A stretch of 34,638 bases of DNA from RGIG3513 sp045658985 (GTDB lineage Bacteria > Bacillota > Clostridia > Oscillospirales > Butyricicoccaceae), in NCBI GenBank assembly GCA_045658985.1, contig JAZOWC010000071.1:1-34638 (forward strand), written 5' to 3'. Positions within the stretch are counted from its first letter, which is position 1. Every line of letters starts with the position of its first letter. Below the pieces are notes generated by a model, which was given only the letters and a program-made list of their open reading frames with translations, did no database searches and was not told the origin of the DNA. Shown here piece after piece: positions 7,954 through 15,593 of this stretch. Made by a program: the position numbers and the translations under genes.

Positions 7954-8844
7954 TTAGTCGTTGTAGTAGCCGAAGTTTTTGACCTGGGCGGGGTTGTTGC
8001 GCCAGTCCTCTTTGACCTTGACCCAAAGCTGCAAAAATACCTTTTTGCCCAGCTTCTTTTCCATATCCGAGCGGGCAAGCGCGCCGATGCGCTTGAGCAT
8101 ATCGCCCTTTTTGCCTATGATGATGCCCTTGTGACTGGTGCGCTCGCAGTAGATGACCGCCGAGATCTCACCGAGGGTCTCGCCGATGTCGTACTGCTCG
8201 ATCTCAACGGCAACGCCGTGGGGGATCTCCTTGTCCAGACACATAAGCAGCTTCTCACGCACCAGCTCCGCGGCAAAAGCACGGGCAGGCTGATCGGACA
8301 GCATATCGTCGGGATAGAGCTGGGGGGATTCGATGCACATGGAGCAGAGGATCTTGGTCAGCGCATCCACTCCGTCGCGGTTGCGTGCCGACAGAGGCAC
8401 GACCTCACAGAACTCGCAGGCCTCGCTGTAGACGCGGATGACCTCCAGGAGTTCTTCTTTTTCTTTGATGGTGTCTATCTTGTTGATGACCAGCACTGCG
8501 GGGATCTTTTCTGCCTTGATCTTGTCAATAAGTATCTGCTCGGGGATGCCGATGCGTGCCACGGGCTCGACGATGAGGATGGCGGCGTCAACGTCGCTGA
8601 CCGTGTCCTCGATGACGCGGGTCATAAAATCGCCCAGTCGGTTGCGGGCCTTGTGCAGACCGGGAGTGTCCATAAACACCAGCTGACAGTCGCCCGTGTT
8701 GCGGATACCCGTGATACGGGTGCGTGTGGTCTGAGGCTTTTGGGAAACTATGCTCACCTTGGTCCTGCACAGTGCGTTGAGCAGGGTGGATTTGCCTGCG
8801 TTGGGACGGCCGACTATGGAGAAAATACCGGTTTTTGTTATCAT
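7954..8844 (-). CDS. era: GTPase Era
   Basis: Era is an essential GTPase that binds the 3' end of 16S rRNA and assists 30S maturation. The 296-residue protein has G1 GRPNAGKS at 12-19, the switch region QTTRTR at about 38-43, G3 DTPG at 59-62, G4 NKID at 121-124 and G5 SAR at 152-154. The C-terminal KH domain has its GxxG loop in GIIIGKKG (240-247). It begins 2 bp after ybeY, consistent with the functional link of both proteins to 16S rRNA 3'-end maturation. Confidence 0.97.
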   Translation of the reverse strand: MITKTGIFSIVGRPNAGKSTLLNALCRTKVSIVSQKPQTTRTRITGIRNTGDCQLVFMDTPGLHKARNRLGDFMTRVIEDTVSDVDAAILIVEPVARIGIPEQILIDKIKAEKIPAVLVINKIDTIKEKEELLEVIRVYSEACEFCEVVPLSARNRDGVDALTKILCSMCIESPQLYPDDMLSDQPARAFAAELVREKLLMCLDKEIPHGVAVEIEQYDIGETLGEISAVIYCERTSHKGIIIGKKGDMLKRIGALARSDMEKKLGKKVFLQLWVKVKEDWRNNPAQVKNFGYYND

Positions 8845-8846
8845 TT

Positions 8847-9329
8847 TTATTTCCTTTCAAGCCCAAGCTTTTTCAGTATTTTTTCTTCTTTTTCACGCAT
8901 CGCGGCCTTTTCGACCCCTTCGTCTACGTGGTCAAAGCCCAAAAGATGCAGTACGCTGTGTACGGTCAGGTAGGCACATTCGCGGGCAAAGCTGTGCCCG
9001 AACTCACGTGCCTGCTCGCGGGCGCGGGTGGTGCAGATGACCATATCTCCCAGCTCCAGCTCGCCGCTGTCGGTCAGGCAGGGGAAGCTCTCCCTGCACT
9101 CGCCGCGATAGTAGTCCATCATGGGAAAACTCAGCACGTCGGTCACCTTGTCGATATTGCGGTGCTCGGCGTTGATTTCGCGTATCTCGTCGGCGGACAC
9201 AAGCCGGATGTACACGTATCCGTCGCGGTCGTAGCCGAACTCACCGTAGGCAGCCTTTGCCGCCAGACGGATGAGGGTCTTGGCGCTGTCGGTGCCCGAG
9301 CCTTCTATCTCAACCTTTAGCTTTGCCAT
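8847..9329 (-). CDS. ybeY: Endoribonuclease / rRNA maturation factor YbeY
   Basis: YbeY is a zinc-dependent RNase involved in 16S rRNA 3'-end processing and ribosome quality control. With the chosen start it has 160 residues, normal for the family. The metal-binding triad is in TVHSVLHLLGFDH, giving H124, H128 and H134, preceded by LGDMVIC. The start is the ATG at 9329 (MAKLKVEIEG), because an AAGAAGGG ribosome site lies 5 bp upstream; an in-frame ATG 11 codons earlier adds only a basic, unconserved leader. The start lies 20 bp inside the end of phoH. Confidence 0.94.
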   Translation of the reverse strand: MAKLKVEIEGSGTDSAKTLIRLAAKAAYGEFGYDRDGYVYIRLVSADEIREINAEHRNIDKVTDVLSFPMMDYYRGECRESFPCLTDSGELELGDMVICTTRAREQAREFGHSFARECAYLTVHSVLHLLGFDHVDEGVEKAAMREKEEKILKKLGLERK

Positions 9330-10290
9330 GGTCACCCTTCTTTCCCGCGGCCTTCTTCTCATAGGCCAGAATTATTTTGCTGACCAGCTCGTGGCGCACC
9401 ACGTCGCGGTGGTCAAGATTGCATATCGCGATATCGTCAATGCCCGCAAGCACGTTGACGGCTTCCTTGAGGCCGCTCTTTTTGCCGTCGGGCAGGTCTA
9501 TCTGTGTAACGTCGCCGGTGATGACCACCTTGGAGCCCATACCCATACGGGTGAGGAACATTTTCATCTGCTCGGAGGTGGTGTTCTGTGCCTCGTCGAG
9601 GATAATAAAAGCATCGTCCAGCGTTCTTCCGCGCATATACGCCAGAGGCGCAACCTCAATGTTGCCCCGCTCCATGTATCTCTGGAATGCCTCGGGCCCC
9701 ATCATATCAAAAAGTGCGTCATACAGCGGGCGCAGATAGGGATCGACCTTGTTCTGCAGATCGCCGGGGAGGAATCCCAGCTTCTCGCCCGCTTCAACGG
9801 CGGGGCGGGTGAGGATGATGCGGTTGACCGTCTTCTGCCTGAATGCCGCCACCGCGCAGGCAACTGCAAGATAGGTCTTGCCCGTACCCGCAGGGCCGAC
9901 GCCTACGGTCATGATATTGCTCTGTACGGCATCCACGTATTTCTGCTGGCCCACCGTCTTGGCTTTGACAGGCTTGCCGCGCATGGTCACGCAGATAACG
10001 TCCTTGCCCATCTGGCCGATCTGATCCTGCCTGCCGTCGCGTACCATGGATATGACGTAGTTGACACGCTGGGTGTCGATCTCCTCGCCGCGCATAATAA
10101 GCGCCAGCAGAGCCTCCACAGCCTGCTTTGCCTGCATGGTGTTCTCGGGCTCGCCGGAGATCTTGATCTGCCCGTCACGGCTGGTGATCATTACTCCGTA
10201 CTCGTGTGACAAGATCTTCAGGTTCTCGTCCAGCAGCCCGAACAGGCTGGCAATATGGTCTACTCTCTCAACGCTTATCATCTGATCCAT
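9310..10290 (-). CDS. phoH: PhoH family ATPase
   Basis: A 326-residue PhoH-like (YqfG/YbeZ type) P-loop ATPase, probably RNA-associated. An N-terminal KH-like region spans about 25-75; the ATPase has Walker A GPAGTGKT at 132-139, RPAVEAGEKLGFLPGD at about 162-177, the DEAQ box at 232-235 and a VVITGD motif. The C-terminal AAGKKGDHGKAKG tail is basic. It lies between yqfD and ybeY, the usual phoH-ybeY pairing. Despite the name there is no evidence here that it belongs to the phosphate regulon. Confidence 0.95.
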   Translation of the reverse strand: MDQMISVERVDHIASLFGLLDENLKILSHEYGVMITSRDGQIKISGEPENTMQAKQAVEALLALIMRGEEIDTQRVNYVISMVRDGRQDQIGQMGKDVICVTMRGKPVKAKTVGQQKYVDAVQSNIMTVGVGPAGTGKTYLAVACAVAAFRQKTVNRIILTRPAVEAGEKLGFLPGDLQNKVDPYLRPLYDALFDMMGPEAFQRYMERGNIEVAPLAYMRGRTLDDAFIILDEAQNTTSEQMKMFLTRMGMGSKVVITGDVTQIDLPDGKKSGLKEAVNVLAGIDDIAICNLDHRDVVRHELVSKIILAYEKKAAGKKGDHGKAKG

Positions 10291-10295
10291 TCTAT

Positions 10296-11453
10296 CTACC
10301 TCGCAATTTGTATTCCCGTAGTCTCACTGCACTCAAGCCGCATAATGCCCTCGTAATGATTGCCCGACGTCAGCAGATTAAAGCTGCTGCTCAGGGCAGC
10401 GGCGGCAGGTCGCTGCAGCAAAAAAGCCGTGGTCATCCGCCCCTCCAGCAGCCTCTCCAGCTGTCCGTCCGAGGGGGAGTAATCCTGCCGCAGGCACTCG
10501 GTGTAGGTCTCGGTCACCAACGTCACGGGAAGATCAAAACCCTCCCTGAGCGACAGTGTTTTTCTGCATACATCTTTATAATACCATTTATATTCGATTT
10601 TTTCAATCAAATATAGCTTGATTGACCGATTTCCCACCACTAAATATGACCGTTTTTTTGTGTTTGAGGTGGGTATATACTCAAAAAGCTCCTTTGCCAC
10701 CGCGCATCTGCGTGTGTAGACCGAGCGCACGTCGATCTCGGCATCGGCCCGCACCTGCCGCACCCTGCCGTGTTTGTCGGTCATCTCGGCGCTTGCGATC
10801 AGGTCACCCTCGTAGATGCTCTGCCATTTTCGTACCTGTGGCGTGCCGTTTTTGATTCGTATATCGGTTATTATGCCCGTAAGTCCGCTGACAATATCAC
10901 ATACTTCGGGAAGGCGTTCAAGCTCACGGTCATCTTTCTCGAATATATGCACCTTTGCCGTTGTACCCTGCATATTCACGGTCAAAAAAGCTATCCTGTC
11001 ACTCTGCTCCATCACCGAATTGCGGATGATATTCGCCCGCACCGATCGGATGGGCATACCGGCATGCAGTCCCGCATTGTGGAGCATATGTGCCGCGGCG
11101 GCCGTATCCGTATCGCCCTCCGCCGTTATCTCGATATTCCATACCCGCGTGCCCATCAGCCACAGCAGCGCGAACATCACCCCGAACCCCGCTATAAGCA
11201 CGGGGCGCGCGCAAATCCGCCTTATGACAAAAGGCGCGCCCCGCTTTTTGAGCACACGCAGAGAGCAGCTTGCGCCGCGGCAGATTCGGCGCAGCGTGTA
11301 TATGCTCTCTGACGCACACCAAAACCGCATACCAAGCTCCTCGGTGCGTCGGGTGTCCCACAGAGCGACTCCGCTCTCGGCACAGCGGCGAAGCAGTCTC
11401 TCGCAGTCACCTCGGCACTCTACGTACAGACTGCCCCTCACAAACCTCTTCAA
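10296..11453 (-). CDS. yqfD: Sporulation protein YqfD (TTG start)
   Basis: A 385-residue YqfD-type protein, a membrane-anchored sporulation protein of unknown biochemistry that is under sigma-E control in Bacillus subtilis. An N-terminal cytosolic region of about 80 residues opens with the family-typical RFVRGSLYVECRG; one membrane segment follows at about 80-103 (VLIAGFGVMFALLWLMG), then an extracytoplasmic region. I chose a TTG at 11453 because AGGAGG lies 8 nt upstream and translation then begins M-K-R-F-V-R-G. The upstream in-frame ATG (11531) would run 26 unconserved codons through the 3' end of yqfC. The TTG overlaps the yqfC stop as TTGA. Confidence 0.9.
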   Translation of the reverse strand: MKRFVRGSLYVECRGDCERLLRRCAESGVALWDTRRTEELGMRFWCASESIYTLRRICRGASCSLRVLKKRGAPFVIRRICARPVLIAGFGVMFALLWLMGTRVWNIEITAEGDTDTAAAAHMLHNAGLHAGMPIRSVRANIIRNSVMEQSDRIAFLTVNMQGTTAKVHIFEKDDRELERLPEVCDIVSGLTGIITDIRIKNGTPQVRKWQSIYEGDLIASAEMTDKHGRVRQVRADAEIDVRSVYTRRCAVAKELFEYIPTSNTKKRSYLVVGNRSIKLYLIEKIEYKWYYKDVCRKTLSLREGFDLPVTLVTETYTECLRQDYSPSDGQLERLLEGRMTTAFLLQRPAAAALSSSFNLLTSGNHYEGIMRLECSETTGIQIAR

Positions 11454-11740
11454 TCTTCCGTCCTCCTCATATTCACCGATTGGATGATCCCCGTTATCTC
11501 CAGTTGGGTCTTGGAGTAGGCGCTGATGCAAAGCTGCCTGCCCAGCACCTGCACCACTCCTCCGCGGGCGCGGAAGGATACCTCATCGGTATCGTAGTGG
11601 AGTATCCCGCGGTGTCCTTCCGCATGCAGAATACGGTCGGAGGCCATACGGATGCACACAAAGCCTCTTGCCTGCGCCGATGCAAAATCGTCGGGAGCGG
11701 TCAGCTTCTTTATAAGCTCGGTATATCCTGACATAATCAT
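11450..11740 (-). CDS. yqfC: Sporulation protein YqfC
   Basis: A 96-residue YqfC-family protein, the small partner encoded just before YqfD in spore formers. It contains DRILHAEGHRGILHYDTDEV, typical of the family, followed by GGVVQVLGRQLCI and LEITGIIQSV, a beta-rich fold related to YabP. The start at 11740 (MIMSGYTEL) has AAGGA 5 nt upstream; longer in-frame starts run into the divergent promoter region. First gene of the operon yqfC-yqfD-phoH-ybeY-era-recO-mutS2. Confidence 0.9.
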   Translation of the reverse strand: MIMSGYTELIKKLTAPDDFASAQARGFVCIRMASDRILHAEGHRGILHYDTDEVSFRARGGVVQVLGRQLCISAYSKTQLEITGIIQSVNMRRTED

Positions 11741-11754
11741 TACCGTCCTTTTCT

Positions 11755-11787
11755 GTGAATATATATGCTCTGAAAAAGTATATTCAC
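11755..11787. promoter_or_regulatory. Palindrome in the yqfC/ylbJ divergent control region
   Basis: GTGAATATA (11755-11763) and TATATTCAC (11779-11787) are a perfect 9-bp inverted repeat with a 15-nt centre, placed between two divergent sporulation transcription units. Reading minus, GAATAT followed by CATATATA about 13 bp later resembles the sigma-E -35/-10 arrangement, and yqfC/yqfD and ylbJ belong to the sigma-E regulon in Bacillus. Promoter identity is inference; the palindrome is seen directly. Confidence 0.55.
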
Positions 11788-11802
11788 CCCACGGGAGGTA
11801 AA

Positions 11803-12960
11803 ATGACAAGGTCACAACTGCGCGCGCAGGTAATGCGTGCATTATTTTGTTTTTCGGTAATATTCTTTGCCTACGGATTGCTGCGGTATACCCGCGAGAC
11901 CTCGGCCGCGGCGGCGCAGGGACTGTCGCTGTGTGCGCGGGTGCTTATTCCCTCGCTGTTTCCGTTTATGGTGGTGTCGAACGCGGCGGTATCGGGCGGC
12001 ATAGCCGATCGGATCGGCAGGCTGCTTGACCGCCCTATGGCTATCCTGTTCGGTGTGCCGGGAGTGTGCGCCACGGCATTTGTGCTGGGACTGATTGGCG
12101 GCTATCCGGTAGGTGCATACAATGCCGTAATGCTCTACCGCTCGGGGGCCTGCACCCGCACTCAGGCAGAGCGGCTGCTGGCATTCTGCAACAATTGCGG
12201 CCCCGCCTTTATTCTCGGCGTGGTGGGCGCGTCGGTGTTCGGGTGCACGGCGGCGGGTGTTATGCTGTACAGTGCCCACATACTGTCGTCGGTCATTATC
12301 GGAATTATGTTCAGGTTTTACGGGAGAGGCGGCGGGGGAGTGCGGAGGCCTGCCGCCGCGGGCGGGCAGAGCGAAAGGCTGTCTTATCCCGCGCTGATCA
12401 ACCGATCGGTCAAATCCTCGGCACAGTCGGTGATCAACGTCTGCGCCTACGTGATATTTTTTTCGGTGGCGGTGCGGCTGCTTCAGCTGACGGGTGTTAT
12501 TCCTGCTCTGGCGCGGGCGCTCAATACCCTGCTGCGCCCGCTGGATCTGCCCCCAAAGTTCACCGAGCGGCTGATAAGCGGCATATTTGAGATGACGGGC
12601 GGAGTCAGCGGCATAGCCTCGGGCGCAAATCCCGTGCACGGCCTGACGGGGGTGGCATTTATGCTTGGCTGGGCGGGACTGTCGGTGCATTTTCAGGTGC
12701 TGGATTTTATGTGCGACAGCAGCCTCAGCCCACGGCCGTATATCGTGGGCAAGCTGCTTCACGGAAGTCTGTCGGCGGTGCTGGCATACGTCGGCGCGCG
12801 GCTGATACCCTTTGACGTGCAGGCGTCAAAGGTGCTGGAGGGGCAGATGAGCGCCATATATACCTGCTCGGGGATGCGCCTTGCCCTCGCCGCGGTGGTG
12901 GGAAGCATCTGCGTGTGGGGGATAATGTGGATTGTTTCACGGATATTTGCAAGAAAATGA
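11803..12960 (+). CDS. ylbJ: Sporulation integral membrane protein YlbJ
   Basis: A 385-residue multi-pass membrane protein of the YlbJ family, which carries nucleoside-recognition (Gate) domains. Members are required for spore formation and may transport a small molecule into the developing spore; the substrate is unknown. Family features include LSLCARVLIPSLFPFMV near the N-terminus, LGLIGGYPVGAYNAV, the ERLLAFCNNCGPAFILG segment and a second Gate domain around VKSSAQSVINVCAYVIFF. The start at 11803 follows GGGAGG by 5 nt; an in-frame ATG 16 codons upstream lies in the palindrome and was rejected. In Bacillus ylbJ adjoins coaD (ylbI); here it is instead divergent from yqfC. Confidence 0.92.
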   Translation: MTRSQLRAQVMRALFCFSVIFFAYGLLRYTRETSAAAAQGLSLCARVLIPSLFPFMVVSNAAVSGGIADRIGRLLDRPMAILFGVPGVCATAFVLGLIGGYPVGAYNAVMLYRSGACTRTQAERLLAFCNNCGPAFILGVVGASVFGCTAAGVMLYSAHILSSVIIGIMFRFYGRGGGGVRRPAAAGGQSERLSYPALINRSVKSSAQSVINVCAYVIFFSVAVRLLQLTGVIPALARALNTLLRPLDLPPKFTERLISGIFEMTGGVSGIASGANPVHGLTGVAFMLGWAGLSVHFQVLDFMCDSSLSPRPYIVGKLLHGSLSAVLAYVGARLIPFDVQASKVLEGQMSAIYTCSGMRLALAAVVGSICVWGIMWIVSRIFARK

Positions 12961-12989
12961 TTGAAAGACGGCAAAAAAGGTCGTATAAT
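12961..12989 (+). promoter_or_regulatory. Near-consensus sigma-A promoter for the small Cys-rich gene
   Basis: TTGAAA (12961-12966), a 17-nt spacer and TATAAT (12984-12989), directly after the TGA of ylbJ. The transcript would start near 12996, leaving a leader of about 14 nt that consists mostly of the GAGGTGGG ribosome site. Among the cleanest promoters in the window. Confidence 0.85.
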
Positions 12990-13009
12990 AGACGGGTGAG
13001 GTGGGAAAT

Positions 13010-13216
13010 ATGATTTTTGGAAAAGATATACAGAAAATATGCCTGTACTGTGTGCACGCCCGTGATTACAGCGGCACCAGTGTCCTTTGCGAGCACAAAG
13101 GCCCCGTGCGTGATACCAACAAGTGCCGCAGATTCTGCTACGACCCCCTGCGCCGCACACCGCCCCCTCCCGTCAAACCCAAACTCAACGTCAAAGAAGA
13201 AGATTTCAAGCTCTGA
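13010..13216 (+). CDS. Small Cys-rich protein of unknown function
   Basis: A 68-residue protein with five cysteines: CLYC at residues 11-14, C27, C39 and C43. The middle reads CRRFCYDPLRRTPPPP and the tail is acidic/basic. A CxxC plus C...C arrangement suggests a small zinc- or iron-sulfur-binding knuckle; the YDPLRR-P ending of the Cys region looks like a conserved signature, but I cannot name a family with certainty. The gene has its own near-consensus promoter, a strong GAGGTGGG ribosome site 4-5 nt before the ATG, and a strong terminator just after the stop, so it looks like a real and probably well-expressed monocistronic gene. An earlier in-frame GTG lies within the ribosome site and was rejected. 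Confidence 0.8.
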   Translation: MIFGKDIQKICLYCVHARDYSGTSVLCEHKGPVRDTNKCRRFCYDPLRRTPPPPVKPKLNVKEEDFKL

Positions 13217-13224
13217 ACAATATA

Positions 13225-13257
13225 ACTCCCTCGGTGCCTGCCACCGAGGGAGTTTTT
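13225..13257 (+). terminator. Rho-independent terminator of the small Cys-rich gene
   Basis: A perfect 12-bp stem, ACTCCCTCGGTG (13225-13236) and CACCGAGGGAGT (13242-13253), is followed by a T-run on the plus strand. It lies in the convergent gap before the end of phoR. Its minus-strand tail has no clear T-run. Confidence 0.9.
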
Positions 13258-13262
13258 GCTTA

Positions 13263-14921
13263 TTATGCTCTTGTGTCAAACAGTACGGAAACCGTCGTTC
13301 CCTTGTTTGGCTCGCTTTCCACGGAGATCCTGCCGTGGTGGTACTGCACGGCGTGCTTGACAATGGACAGACCCAGTCCTGTGCCGCCGGACTGCTTGGA
13401 GTGGCTCTTGTCCACACGGTAGAAGCGCTCAAACACCTTGTCCTGATGCTCGGGAGCAATACCGATGCCGGTGTCGCTGACGCTCAGCTGAACTTCGTCG
13501 GGCGTCTGCGCAACGGTCACTTTCACACTGCCTCCGGGATTGTTATACTTGATGGCGTTGTCACAAAGGTTATAGATGATCTCATACAGCAATCTGCGCA
13601 CGCCGTTGACGATACCGTCGTCGCCGGTTACCTGCAGCGAAACATCTTTCAGCTTTGCGGCATCTGCCAGAGTCTCGCAGACTTCTTCGGAGAGAACCTT
13701 GAGAGATACATACTCACGGGGCATCTCTGTACCCTCATCCAACTGAGACAGGCGGATAATATCGTCGATCAGGACGACCAGTCGGGATGCTTCCTTGCGG
13801 ATATGTCCCACAAACCGAGGTACGTCCTCCTCTTTTACGATGCCGTTCTCCATCAGCTCCGCAGAGCCGATGATGGACTGCAGGGGTGTTTTCAGTTCGT
13901 GAGATACGTTGGCGGTAAACTCCCGACGGTGCTTTTCTGCATTTACCTGCTCGGTAATATCAAAGGCCAGAATAACAATACCGTGATTTTTGCCGTCGGA
14001 GTCGATGCGGCTCAGGTCGAACTGGTACTCTCTGCCGTTTTTTGCGGTGCGGAAATCAGAGTGACCCCGCTCGTTGGCCTCGTCCAGAGCCTCACGCATA
14101 TTATGCTTGCGGTCGACGGTCAAAAAATCTCCTCCGATGCAGGAGGGACCTGCACCGAACAATGTTCTTGCCGCAGGATTGATGCTGACGATTCTGCCCG
14201 AGTTATCCAGAAGCACGAGAGCCTCTTTCATATTGTCGGTGATCTGTGCAAACTCCTCCTGACGGCGCTTTAGAGTCTGCATCTGATATTTGATTTCTTT
14301 GTGCTGGGTGTGGATGCGATGCAGCAGAGGAGAAAGCTCCTCATATGCCTCGTTTTCCATAGGATCTTCCAGATTCAGCCTGTTCAGAGGCTCGACAACT
14401 CTCTTTGCCATACGGTGTGCCAGCCAGGCCGAAAGCGCAACGGCGATCACCAGCACAACAGCAATGGGCTGAAGCATACCCAGCACCAAAACAAGAGCCG
14501 TTGCACGACTGACGGAGATGCGCAGTACGCTGCCGTCATTCAGGCGGGTCGCTTCATAGATGGTCTGTTCTACCAGCGTAGAGGAATGACGGGTACTGCT
14601 GCCGGTGCCGGAAACAAGAGCCTCTTTGATTTCCTCGCGGTCTGCGTGGTTTTCCATAGCGGACGCATCGGCGTGGCTGTCAAAAATAACCGTGCCGTCA
14701 GCGCTGACCCAAGTCAGTCTGTGCCGATCTGAATTCAGATTGTTGAGATAGCTTTCGCCGAGCCGCTCGGCTGCTTCAGCTGCCAGACTCAGCTCATCTT
14801 TCAGCTGAGATTCCTGCACATTGCCAAAATACCGATACATCACACCGGTAATTATAATCAGGCTTGCCACAAGCACGGCAACGGCGACCGTGAGGATAGA
14901 CTTAAAAATTTTACCTGTCAT
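13263..14921 (-). CDS. phoR: PhoR-type sensor histidine kinase
   Basis: A 552-residue membrane sensor kinase of the phosphate-starvation two-component system. A membrane segment at about 7-28 and another at about 142-166 flank an extracytoplasmic sensor region of about 110 residues; HAMP, PAS (about 225-325), HisKA and HATPase domains follow. The H-box is NVSHELKTPL with the phospho-accepting H341; the ATP-binding region has NLCDNAIKY, DTGIGI and GGTGLGLSIVKH. Its start overlaps phoB by 11 bp. Last gene of the pst-pho operon, so sensing is encoded with the transporter it controls. Confidence 0.95.
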   Translation of the reverse strand: MTGKIFKSILTVAVAVLVASLIIITGVMYRYFGNVQESQLKDELSLAAEAAERLGESYLNNLNSDRHRLTWVSADGTVIFDSHADASAMENHADREEIKEALVSGTGSSTRHSSTLVEQTIYEATRLNDGSVLRISVSRATALVLVLGMLQPIAVVLVIAVALSAWLAHRMAKRVVEPLNRLNLEDPMENEAYEELSPLLHRIHTQHKEIKYQMQTLKRRQEEFAQITDNMKEALVLLDNSGRIVSINPAARTLFGAGPSCIGGDFLTVDRKHNMREALDEANERGHSDFRTAKNGREYQFDLSRIDSDGKNHGIVILAFDITEQVNAEKHRREFTANVSHELKTPLQSIIGSAELMENGIVKEEDVPRFVGHIRKEASRLVVLIDDIIRLSQLDEGTEMPREYVSLKVLSEEVCETLADAAKLKDVSLQVTGDDGIVNGVRRLLYEIIYNLCDNAIKYNNPGGSVKVTVAQTPDEVQLSVSDTGIGIAPEHQDKVFERFYRVDKSHSKQSGGTGLGLSIVKHAVQYHHGRISVESEPNKGTTVSVLFDTRA

Positions 14922-15591
14922 GTCCTGCCTCCCAGCGATAGCCGACGTTGCGCACGGTCTCGATCATCTTGCCGTAGCCGTCCAGTTTCTGACGCAGAGT
15001 GCGGATATGGGAATCCAGCGTGCGTGAGTCACCCATGTAATCAAGCTTCCACACCTGAGAGAACAGCTGCTCTCTGGTATACACCATTCCGGGATGTGAC
15101 AAAAACAGGCACAGCAGCTCAAACTCCTTGTAGGTCAGCTGAACACGGCTGCCGTCCACGGTGACCGTGTACTCGTCCGGATTGACCACAAGACCGCCGA
15201 CCTTCAGCAGCTTGGATACCTGACGGGGCTGACTGCGGCGCAGAACGGCTTTGACTCTGGACACCATCTCCATCATACTGAAGGGTTTGACGATATAATC
15301 ATCGGCGCCCAGATCCAGACCGTGGATACGGTCGTATTCCTGCCCCTTTGCAGTAGCCATAATAACGGGGATTGCGCTGTACTCCGCAGAATCTTTCATC
15401 TTGCGCAGGATCTCAATGCCGTCCATACCGGGAAGCATCACGTCCAGAACAATCAGTTCGGGTTTTTCTTTTTTCAGCGCCTCCCAAAAAGAAAGACCGT
15501 CCTCAAAACCTCTGGTCTCAAAACCGGCGGAATTCAAAGCATACATTCCTATGTCGCGGATGCTTGCGTCATCCTCAACGTACCAGATCAT
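14911..15591 (-). CDS. phoB: PhoB/PhoP-type response regulator
   Basis: A 226-residue OmpR/PhoB-family regulator. The receiver domain has the acidic pair E6/D7/D8 (VEDD), phospho-acceptor D50 (VLDVMLPGMDG), T80 and K102 (DDYIVKPF). The winged-helix DNA-binding domain ends in RTLDSHIRTLRQKL and VGYRWE. The start at 15591 (MIWYVEDD) follows AAGGAGG by 8 nt; a longer in-frame start reaches into phoU. It lies 2 bp after phoU and overlaps phoR. It probably binds upstream of pstS. Confidence 0.95.
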   Translation of the reverse strand: MIWYVEDDASIRDIGMYALNSAGFETRGFEDGLSFWEALKKEKPELIVLDVMLPGMDGIEILRKMKDSAEYSAIPVIMATAKGQEYDRIHGLDLGADDYIVKPFSMMEMVSRVKAVLRRSQPRQVSKLLKVGGLVVNPDEYTVTVDGSRVQLTYKEFELLCLFLSHPGMVYTREQLFSQVWKLDYMGDSRTLDSHIRTLRQKLDGYGKMIETVRNVGYRWEAGHDR

Positions 15592-15593
15592 TC

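Noticed and set aside
9330..9362. Upstream ATG for ybeY at 9362
   Set aside because: It adds an Arg-rich leader not typical of YbeY and has no suitable ribosome site, whereas the ATG at 9329 does.
9310..10290. PhoH as part of the phosphate regulon with the nearby pst operon
   Set aside because: It sits in the yqfD-ybeY operon on a separate transcript with no Pho-like repeat nearby; its family role is RNA-linked despite the name.
11842..12762. 306-codon minus-strand ORF opposite ylbJ
   Set aside because: The product is His/Arg/Gln-rich with no hydrophobic core, typical of an antisense shadow of a membrane-protein gene.
13017..14273. 418-codon plus-strand ORF opposite phoR
   Set aside because: It runs through the small Cys-rich gene out of frame, across the terminator and then antisense to phoR; no domain matches.
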